Of a stretch of DNA of 64,000 bases, positions 57,809 to 64,000 are shown piece by piece. The stretch comes from Rubrivivax sp. (GTDB lineage Bacteria > Pseudomonadota > Gammaproteobacteria > Burkholderiales > Burkholderiaceae). The translations under genes and the position numbers were made by a program. Numbering within the stretch: the first letter of the stretch is position 1; the number at the start of each line of letters is the position of its first letter. Below the pieces are notes generated by a model. The model was not told the origin of the DNA and made no database searches. It saw only the letters and a program-made list of their open reading frames with translations. The stretch spans positions 1-64,000 of the forward strand of contig JAEUOZ010000004.1 in assembly GCA_016790225.1 (NCBI GenBank), read 5' to 3'.

Positions 57809-59818
57809 TCAAGGCAGGCGGAACTGCCCCACTTCGTCGGCCAGGCCGCGGGCCTGTTGCTGCAGGCTGGCCGCGGCCGCAGCGGTCTGCTCCACCAGGG
57901 CGGCGTTCTGCTGGGTGTTGCGGTCCATGTCCTGCACGGCGCGGGTGGTCTGGCTGACGCCGGCCGCCTGCTCCTTGGCGCCCAGCGCGATCTCGGCCAG
58001 CAGCTGATCCACCGAGTGGGCCTGGCGCAGCAGCTCCTGCATGGTGCTGCCGGCGCGCCGCACGATCTGGGCGCCGGATTCGATCTTCTGCACGCTGTCG
58101 CCGATCAGGTTGCGGATCTCGCGTGCCGCCTCGCCGGAGCGCTGGGCCAGCAGCCGCACTTCGGCCGCCACCACGGCAAAGCCGCGGCCGGATTCGCCGG
58201 CGCGCGCCGCTTCCACGGCCGCATTCAGCGCCAGGATGTTGGTCTGGAAGGCGATGCTGTCGATGGTGCTGGTGATGTCGGCGATGCGGCCGGACGAGCC
58301 GTGGATGTCGGACATGGTCTCGACCATCGTGGAGATGATCTGCCCGCCCTGCTCTGCCTGCGTGGCGTTCTCGCGGGCGATGGTGGCTGCCTGGCGCGCC
58401 GCGTCGGCCGTCTTTTCCACGGTGACGGTGATCTCCTCCATCGCGGAGGCCGACTGCTGCAGGTTGGCGGCCGATTGCTCGGTGCGGTTGGACAGATCCA
58501 TCGAGCCCGTGGCGATCTCACCGCTGGAGCTGAGGATGGTGTCTGAAGCACCCCGCACGCGGGAGACGATGCGCCGCAGCGAGGTCTGCATCTGCACCAG
58601 CGTGCGCATCAGTTCCGCCGCTTCGTCGCGCCCCCAGGGCGTCACTTCGGTGGTCAGGTCGCCTTCACTCATGGCGGTGATGTGGTGCGCCACCTCCTTC
58701 AGGCCACCGTCCAGCACGCGGCCGAAGGAGGCGAAGAGGTAGAGCACCAGCAGCAGGCTCAGCACCAGGACAACGCCGGTGACGTTACGGCCGGTCTCGA
58801 AGCCGGAAACACGCGTCGCGATCAGCACGTCCAGCTTGTCCTGGGCCCGCTGCGTCAGGGGCATCAGCGCGGCGATCGCGCGGTCGGCCGCGGCGATGTG
58901 TGCTGCGGCATCGCCCTTGGGCCCTTCGGCGGCCAGCAAGGTGGTCTCGACCTGCTTCTGGAACTGGCGCAGTTCGGCCAGGGCTTCGCTGGCCTTGACG
59001 GCGTCCTTCACCTCGCCGTTGTAGGCGATGGCCTTGGCCAGACCGGCCTCCATCGCCACCAGGTTGGCCGTGACGTTGAACGACTGCTCGACGATCTGGC
59101 GCAGCTGGGCAGGCGACATCTTGCCGGTGTTCAGACCCACGGCCCCCAGCCCGCGCAGTTGCGCCACGGCCTCCAGGATCGGAGGCAGGCGGAAGAAGGC
59201 AGCATCCATCACGTAGTAGGTGTCGATGTCGGGATCCAGCGTCAGGTTGGAGCCGTCGGTCGAGGTGCCCAGCAGATCCAGCAGGGCCTGCACGCGTGCC
59301 GTGTGGGCATTGAAGACCGCTTCCGGATCCTTCAGGCCCGTGGGCAGGGCCTGCGAGGCGTCTTTCAGCGCCTTGTGGGCCTTGGCCGTCCCCAGCTCTT
59401 CGCCGTGCGCCTTCTCGGCAGCATCCAGCGCGAGCCAGGCCTTGTTCAGGCGGCCGGCATCCACCACGGGCGGGCCGGAGGCACCGGCTGCCTGCAGAAC
59501 ATCGTGCAGGCGCTGTCGCTGCAGCAGATCGAGCAAGGGCATCACGGCGCGGCCGTAGACGATGCCCACGCGTTCCTTCGAGGAGAACTCGATGGTGGCC
59601 TTCTTGTCGCCGAAGTAGCTCCAGGCCAGCACGGCGATGGGCAGCATGAACAGCAGCGAGATGATCCAGGCCTTGGCCCGAAAGCCGACACCGCGGAAGA
59701 GGCGGATCCCCGGAGCCCAGGCGCCGTGGTAGCGGAAGTAGTCCACGCCTGGCGGGGTGCCGGCGCTCGCCATCGTGGGGCTGCGGGGTTTGTCAGGGAG
59801 GGCGAAGGTCTGGGGCAT
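57809..59818 (-). CDS. Methyl-accepting chemotaxis protein
   Basis: A 669-residue receptor distinct from the cluster receptors. An N-terminal cytosolic stretch DYFRYHGAWAPGIRLFR precedes TM1 (~50-69); TM2 is at ~341-363. The periplasmic domain contains SNLTLDPDIDTYYVMDAAFF, related to the SGLSLDP motif of the che-cluster receptors. The signalling domain is canonical: [20 protein letters not shown] and [20 protein letters not shown], with no heptad deletion. The tail ends in GQFRLP, without a CheR-binding pentapeptide or the F-x-[AS]-F motif. Chosen start ATG 59818; the longer upstream frame is unsupported. It may signal through this or another che system. Confidence 0.9.
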   Translation of the reverse strand: MPQTFALPDKPRSPTMASAGTPPGVDYFRYHGAWAPGIRLFRGVGFRAKAWIISLLFMLPIAVLAWSYFGDKKATIEFSSKERVGIVYGRAVMPLLDLLQRQRLHDVLQAAGASGPPVVDAGRLNKAWLALDAAEKAHGEELGTAKAHKALKDASQALPTGLKDPEAVFNAHTARVQALLDLLGTSTDGSNLTLDPDIDTYYVMDAAFFRLPPILEAVAQLRGLGAVGLNTGKMSPAQLRQIVEQSFNVTANLVAMEAGLAKAIAYNGEVKDAVKASEALAELRQFQKQVETTLLAAEGPKGDAAAHIAAADRAIAALMPLTQRAQDKLDVLIATRVSGFETGRNVTGVVLVLSLLLVLYLFASFGRVLDGGLKEVAHHITAMSEGDLTTEVTPWGRDEAAELMRTLVQMQTSLRRIVSRVRGASDTILSSSGEIATGSMDLSNRTEQSAANLQQSASAMEEITVTVEKTADAARQAATIARENATQAEQGGQIISTMVETMSDIHGSSGRIADITSTIDSIAFQTNILALNAAVEAARAGESGRGFAVVAAEVRLLAQRSGEAAREIRNLIGDSVQKIESGAQIVRRAGSTMQELLRQAHSVDQLLAEIALGAKEQAAGVSQTTRAVQDMDRNTQQNAALVEQTAAAAASLQQQARGLADEVGQFRLP

Positions 59819-59906
59819 GGTCAGATCTTTGGTGAGTGGGGTCTGCGGGGCATGCGCGCGCGGCACCGGAACTCCCCACCGATGCCGTAGCACGTCACTC
59901 CGACAT

Positions 59907-59934
59907 TTTTCGGCTCGTCCGGGCGTGTCGTTTC
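59907..59934 (-). promoter_or_regulatory. Possible sigma-28 (FliA)-type promoter
   Basis: On the minus strand GCCGAAAA (59914-59907) resembles the FliA -10 GCCGATAA, with GAAA (59934-59931) 16 bases upstream where TAAA would be expected. It lies about 90 bp before the receptor start at 59818. The match is imperfect, so this is a candidate only. Confidence 0.3.
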
Positions 59935-59958
59935 GATGAACACCCGGGTCAGCGCCGG

Positions 59959-61125
59959 CTATTCCTTCGCCCTCTGAGCGTGCTTCCAGCCCCGGCTGAC
60001 GCAAACGGCCGCGCCCACCCCCGCCGCCGCGGCTGCCCAGAACAGCGCGCTGAAGCCGGCCAGCTCCACCAGCCAGCCACCGGCCACGCCACCCACCACG
60101 CCAGGCAGGCCGTATCCCAGCGTGGCGTAGAAGGCCTGACCCCGGCCGCGCAGGCGGCCCGGGAAGTGCCGGTGCAGCAGCGTGGTGCAGGCGGCATGGT
60201 GGGCGGCAAAGGTCAGCGCGTGCGACATCTGCGTCAGCACCAGCACGCCCAGATGCTGGCCCGCCCAGGCCAGCAGGACAAAGCGCGCCACCGTCGCCAG
60301 CGCCGCGATCTGCAGCCAGCGCCAGGGGGACAGCCTGTCGAACCAGCGCCCTTGCCACCAGAAGAAGGCCACCTCCAGCGCCACGGAGAGCGCCCAGAAC
60401 AGCCCGACCTGCGACTTGCCGTAGCCCTGGCGCTCCAGGAAGAGCGAGAAGAAGGCATACAGCGCCGTGTGGGCCAGCACGGTCAGCGCCACCGAGGCGA
60501 AGAACCAGGCCACCGCAGGCTCGCGCAGCAGCGGCAGCGCCGGCGGTGCCGGGCTCGCGTGGGCCGTGGCCTCCCGCTGCGCCGGCAGCCGCCAGGCGGC
60601 CAGCAGCAGGCACGCTGCCAGCCCCAGCACCAGCGCGGGAAAGGCCTGCACGCCCAGGTGCTCCAGCGCGAGCCCACCCAGCATCACCGCCACGATGAAG
60701 CCGATCGAGCCCCACATGCGGATGCGCCCGTAGCGCCCGGCGTCAAAGCCTTGCTCCGTGGCCAGCAGGCGCGAGACGGCGGCCTCCGACAGCGGCACGA
60801 TGCCGCTGTTGCAGGCATACAGCAGCACCACGACGACCGCGATCGCCGCATATTCGCGCGCCCAGAGCAGCGGCAGCGTGCTGAGCACCGTGCCGGCCGC
60901 CGCAAGCCGCAGCAGCCAGACCCGGCGGCCAGTGTGGTCGCCCAGCCAGCTCCAGCCGTAGGGGACGACGATGCGCGTCCAGCTCTGCAGCGAAGCGATG
61001 ATGCCAATGGCGACCGTGGAAAAGCCCAGGCTCTGCAGCCAGAGCGAGGAATAGGGGTTGAAGAACCCGATACCCGCAAAGTAGGTGAACGAGACCGCGC
61101 CGAACGCAAAGAACGGGCGGTTCAT
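59959..61125 (-). CDS. MFS transporter (HcaT/LacY-like group)
   Basis: A 388-residue major facilitator with twelve hydrophobic segments. The opening MNRPFFAFGAVSFTYFAGIG and FFNPYSSLWLQSLGFS, then GDHTGRRVWLLRL (loop 2-3 motif) and GSIGFIVAVMLGG, place it in the MFS_1-like group that holds HcaT and related sugar/organic-acid carriers. I use ATG 61125; a GTG five codons upstream is possible. It starts 31 bp after aroC on the same strand, so it may be co-transcribed. Substrate is unknown. Confidence 0.85.
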   Translation of the reverse strand: MNRPFFAFGAVSFTYFAGIGFFNPYSSLWLQSLGFSTVAIGIIASLQSWTRIVVPYGWSWLGDHTGRRVWLLRLAAAGTVLSTLPLLWAREYAAIAVVVVLLYACNSGIVPLSEAAVSRLLATEQGFDAGRYGRIRMWGSIGFIVAVMLGGLALEHLGVQAFPALVLGLAACLLLAAWRLPAQREATAHASPAPPALPLLREPAVAWFFASVALTVLAHTALYAFFSLFLERQGYGKSQVGLFWALSVALEVAFFWWQGRWFDRLSPWRWLQIAALATVARFVLLAWAGQHLGVLVLTQMSHALTFAAHHAACTTLLHRHFPGRLRGRGQAFYATLGYGLPGVVGGVAGGWLVELAGFSALFWAAAAAGVGAAVCVSRGWKHAQRAKE

Positions 61126-61156
61126 CGGGCGTGGGCGCACGCCCGCATCGTGGGCT

Positions 61157-62263
61157 TCAGGCGACGGGCATCCGGCCGGCCAGCGGCGGCGTGTCGATCC
61201 GCACGTCGGCGCACTGGGCGCGGTGGCGCAGCACGTGATCCATCACCACCAGCGCCAGCATGGCCTCGGCGATGGGTGTGGCGCGGATGCCCACGCAGGG
61301 GTCGTGACGGCCATGCGTCACCACCTCGGTGGGCTGCCCGGCACGATCGATGCTGGCCTTGGGCAGGCGGATCGAGCTGGTGGGCTTGATGGCAATGTGC
61401 ACCACCAGATCCTGCCCCGTGGAAATGCCCCCCAGCACACCGCCGGCGTGGTTGCTGGCAAAGCCCTCGGGCCTGAGCTCATCGCCATGTTCGCTGCCAC
61501 GCTGGCGCACCACGGCAAAGCCGTCGCCGATCTCCACGCCCTTGACGGCGTTGATGCCCATCATCGCGTAGGCGATGTCGGCATCGAGCTTGTCGTACAG
61601 CGGCTCGCCCAGGCCGGGCGGCACGCCGCGCGCCACCACGGTGAGCCGCGCGCCGACCGAATCGCCCGATTTGCGCAGCGCATCCATGTAGGCCTCCAGC
61701 TGCGGCACGATGGCCTGGCTGGGCGCGAAGAAGGGGTTGTGCGGGATGTGGGCTTCGCTCTCGAAGGGAATCTCCAGCTCGCCGATGGCCGTCATCCAGC
61801 CACTGAAGCGGATGCCCAGCACCTGCTGCAGCCACTTGCGCGCCACGGCGCCCGCGGCCACGGCAGGCGCCGTCAGCCGCGCCGACGAACGGCCGCCGCC
61901 GCGCGGATCGCGCAGCCCGTACTTGCGCCAGTAGGTGTAGTCCGCATGGCCCGGCCGGAAGGTATCCAGCAGGTTGCCGTAGTCCTTGCTGCGCTGATCG
62001 GTGTTGCGGATCAGCAGGCAGATCGGCGTGCCGGTGGTCTGGCCTTCGTAAAGACCGGAGAGGATCTCCACCGCATCGGCTTCGTTGCGCTGCGTCACGT
62101 GGCGGCTGGTGCCGGGGCGCCGACGGTCCAGCTCGGGCTGGATGTCCGCCTCGCTCAGCAAGAGGCCGGGCGGGCAGCCATCGATCACACAGCCGATGGC
62201 CGGGCCATGGCTTTCGCCGAAATTGGTGACGCGGAACAGCTCGCCGAAGGTGGAACCTGACAT
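61157..62263 (-). CDS. aroC: Chorismate synthase
   Basis: A 368-residue chorismate synthase. ATG 62263 opens with [20 protein letters not shown], the FMN-site signature, followed by [40 protein letters not shown] and [20 protein letters not shown]. The C-terminal [20 protein letters not shown] and [17 protein letters not shown] complete the family motifs. It uses reduced FMN to convert EPSP to chorismate, the precursor of aromatic amino acids. It is downstream of the CBS-pair gene (136-bp gap) and upstream of the MFS gene. Confidence 0.96.
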   Translation of the reverse strand: MSGSTFGELFRVTNFGESHGPAIGCVIDGCPPGLLLSEADIQPELDRRRPGTSRHVTQRNEADAVEILSGLYEGQTTGTPICLLIRNTDQRSKDYGNLLDTFRPGHADYTYWRKYGLRDPRGGGRSSARLTAPAVAAGAVARKWLQQVLGIRFSGWMTAIGELEIPFESEAHIPHNPFFAPSQAIVPQLEAYMDALRKSGDSVGARLTVVARGVPPGLGEPLYDKLDADIAYAMMGINAVKGVEIGDGFAVVRQRGSEHGDELRPEGFASNHAGGVLGGISTGQDLVVHIAIKPTSSIRLPKASIDRAGQPTEVVTHGRHDPCVGIRATPIAEAMLALVVMDHVLRHRAQCADVRIDTPPLAGRMPVA

Positions 62264-62399
62264 CCGTCGATTGTAGGCAGCGCCTAGGATGCGCCTGCGC
62301 AGATCGACGAAGGTGCCGAAGGAGCAGCAGCCACACCTGGCGCCGCAGACACCGCGCAAGCCGCCCGGGCCACGCGGCGGGGGCCGGGCTGAAGAGCGC

Positions 62400-62861
62400 T
62401 CAGGACTTCGCTTCGGCCTCGCCCGGCTCCACAGGCCAATCGCGGATGTAGGCCTTGAGCATGCGATTCTCGAAATCCTGCGCATCGACCACGGCGCGTG
62501 CGACGTCGTAGAACGAGATCACGCCCATCAGCGTGCGCTTGTCCATCACCGGCATGTAGCGCGCATGGCGCTGCAGCATCATGCGGCGCACCTCGTCCAT
62601 CTCGGTGCCCGGGGTGCAGGTCAGCGGGGCGTCGTCCATCACCGTGCGCACGAGCGTGGTGCCCACGCTGCCGCCATTGGCCACGACGGCGGCGATGACC
62701 TCGCGGAAGGTGAGCATGCCGACCAGATCACCGTGGTCCATCACCACAAGCGAGCCGATGTCCATCTCGGCCATCAGGTTCAAGGCCTCGGACAGAGGCC
62801 GGCCCGGCGATGTCGTGAACAGGGCGCTGCCCTTGACGCGCAGGATGTCGCTGACTTTCAT
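62400..62861 (-). CDS. CBS-domain pair protein
   Basis: A 153-residue protein that is essentially two CBS domains: [40 protein letters not shown] and [40 protein letters not shown]. Chosen start ATG 62861; the open frame runs upstream but overlaps the divergent gene's leader. Such stand-alone CBS proteins bind adenine nucleotides and act as regulators of unknown partners. A TATATT on the minus strand about 30 bp upstream is a plausible -10. It precedes aroC on the same strand. Confidence 0.85.
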   Translation of the reverse strand: MKVSDILRVKGSALFTTSPGRPLSEALNLMAEMDIGSLVVMDHGDLVGMLTFREVIAAVVANGGSVGTTLVRTVMDDAPLTCTPGTEMDEVRRMMLQRHARYMPVMDKRTLMGVISFYDVARAVVDAQDFENRMLKAYIRDWPVEPGEAEAKS

Positions 62862-62935
62862 GGGTCCCCCGCAGTGGCTGATGGCGGGCCAATATAGCCC
62901 ACAATTCCCGCCACCCCATACCCCTGGAAACCGCC

Positions 62936-64000
62936 ATGCCCGGTTCAGCCGACCCTGGTTTCGACACCCTGGCGCTGCACGCCGGCGCGGCACCCGATCC
63001 CGCCACCGGCGCACGCGCCGTGCCCATCCACCTGAGCACGAGCTTCGTCTTCGAAAGCAGCGATCACGCCGCGGCCCTGTTCAACATGGAGCGCGCCGGC
63101 CACGTCTACAGCCGGATCAGCAACCCCACCAACGCGGTACTTGAGGAGCGCGTGGCCACGCTGGAAGGCGGCACCGGCGCCATCGCCACCGCCAGCGGCC
63201 AGGCCGCGCTGCACCTGGCGGTGGCCACGCTGGCAGGCGCGGGTTCGCACATCGTGGCGTCTTCGGCGCTGTACGGCGGTTCGCACAACCTGCTGCACTA
63301 CACGCTGGCGCGCTTCGGCATCGAGACCTGCTTCGTCAAGGCGCGCGACATCGACGCCTGGCGCGCCGCCGTGCGCCCCAACACGCGGCTGTTCTTCGGC
63401 GAGACCCTGGGCAACCCCGGGCTGGATGTGCTGGACATCCCGCGCGTCAGCGCGATCGCGCACGAGGCGGGCGTGCCCTTGCTGGTGGACAACACCTTCA
63501 CCACGCCCTGGCTGATGAAGCCCTTCGACCACGGGGCCGACCTGGTGTTTCACTCGGCCACCAAGTTCCTCAGCGGCCACGGCACCGTGGTGGGCGGCGT
63601 GCTGGTGGACAGCGGCCAGTTCGATTGGGAGCGTTCAGGCCGATTCCCGGAGCTGACGCAGCCGTACAGCGGCTTTCACGGCATGGTCTTCAGCGAAGAG
63701 AGCACCACCAGCGCCTTCCTGCTGCGCGCGCGGCGCGAAGGTCTGCGCGATTTCGGCGCCTGCATGAGCCCGCACACGGCATGGCTCATCCTGCAGGGCA
63801 TCGAGACCCTGCCGCTGCGCATGGAGCGCCACGTGGCCAATGCCCGGCGCATCGTGCAGTTCCTGGTGGCGCATCCCATGGTTTCTGGCGTTGGCTACCC
63901 GGAACTGGATACGCACCCCGATCGGGCGCTGGCGCAGCGGCTGCTGCCGCGCGGCAGCGGCTCGGTCTTCAGCTTCGATCTGCGCGGCTCGCGCGCGCAG
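62936..64000 (+). CDS. O-acetyl-/O-succinylhomoserine sulfhydrylase (partial, 3' end outside window)
   Basis: 355 codons are present from ATG 62936 with no stop before the window edge; family members are usually about 400-440 residues. It is a Cys/Met-metabolism PLP enzyme: TLALHAGAAPDPATGARAVP, YSRISNPTNAVLEERVA, ATASGQAALHLAVATL, VDNTFTTPWLMKP and the PLP lysine K210 in VFHSATKFLSGHGTVVGG. The spacing and YSRISNPTN resemble MetY/O-acetylhomoserine aminocarboxypropyltransferase more than cystathionine gamma-synthase. It makes homocysteine from sulfide. It is divergent from the CBS-pair gene (74-bp gap). Confidence 0.9.
   Translation, partial: MPGSADPGFDTLALHAGAAPDPATGARAVPIHLSTSFVFESSDHAAALFNMERAGHVYSRISNPTNAVLEERVATLEGGTGAIATASGQAALHLAVATLAGAGSHIVASSALYGGSHNLLHYTLARFGIETCFVKARDIDAWRAAVRPNTRLFFGETLGNPGLDVLDIPRVSAIAHEAGVPLLVDNTFTTPWLMKPFDHGADLVFHSATKFLSGHGTVVGGVLVDSGQFDWERSGRFPELTQPYSGFHGMVFSEESTTSAFLLRARREGLRDFGACMSPHTAWLILQGIETLPLRMERHVANARRIVQFLVAHPMVSGVGYPELDTHPDRALAQRLLPRGSGSVFSFDLRGSRAQ

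Overview
The window is GC-rich (about two thirds G+C by eye) and tightly packed, with short intergenic gaps and start/stop overlaps. Gene content and protein style point to a betaproteobacterium of the order Burkholderiales, in the Leptothrix/Rubrivivax/Ideonella neighbourhood. This is inferred from receptor, gcv and TRAP-TAXI gene types; no rRNA or other marker gene is present to settle it. I see no tRNA, insertion sequence, phage gene or CRISPR array.

Layout. (1) 1-3265: a membrane-anchored SagB-type nitroreductase cut by the window edge, then a forward operon of an 'amino acid synthesis' family protein, an EthD-domain protein and a class III aminotransferase. (2) 3577-14233: a stress and ion-homeostasis block. 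A reverse six-gene operon runs P2-type cation ATPase, CaCA exchanger, CBS protein, KefB-like antiporter, universal stress protein and MBL-fold RNase. A divergent universal stress protein and an NhaR-like regulator follow, and an FNR/ANR-like box lies in the divergent promoter region. (3) 14399-17629: mutS and a CoA-binding protein, both reverse. (4) 17701-23386: a second class III aminotransferase, a TRAP-TAXI binding protein and fused permease, and an Asp/Glu racemase-like enzyme. A perfect 13-bp hairpin separates binding protein and permease. (5) 23451-29726: a promoter, a tandem glycine riboswitch and gcvT-gcvH-gcvP-sdaA, a glycine/serine catabolic operon.

(6) 29769-51089: a large chemosensory block. 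A reverse receptor gene is followed by forward genes for a receptor-like protein, CheY, a STAS protein, CheA, four tandem chemoreceptors (one PAS/Aer-like), a small membrane protein, CheW, CheR, CheD, CheB, and a receptor with an unusual C-terminal cytoplasmic Cache-like domain carrying C-x3-C-x-C. The four tandem receptors share nearly identical signalling domains and a common C-terminal F-x-[AS]-F ending. No cheZ or flagellar gene is present, so the output (swimming, pili or another response) cannot be read from the window.

(7) 51153-55658: an RND efflux pump and its membrane fusion protein, without an outer-membrane channel. (8) 55850-57805: a hipBA toxin-antitoxin pair whose promoter overlaps a perfect inverted repeat, then two copies of a 79-bp hairpin repeat. 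(9) 57809-64000: another chemoreceptor gene with a possible sigma-28-type promoter, an MFS transporter, aroC, a CBS-pair protein and a divergent, truncated O-acetyl/O-succinylhomoserine sulfhydrylase gene.

The most unusual items are the receptor with a C-terminal Cache-like domain and cysteine cluster, the shared receptor tails, the heme-b-like membrane domain fused to a SagB nitroreductase, and the near-leaderless hipB start under a self-overlapping operator.
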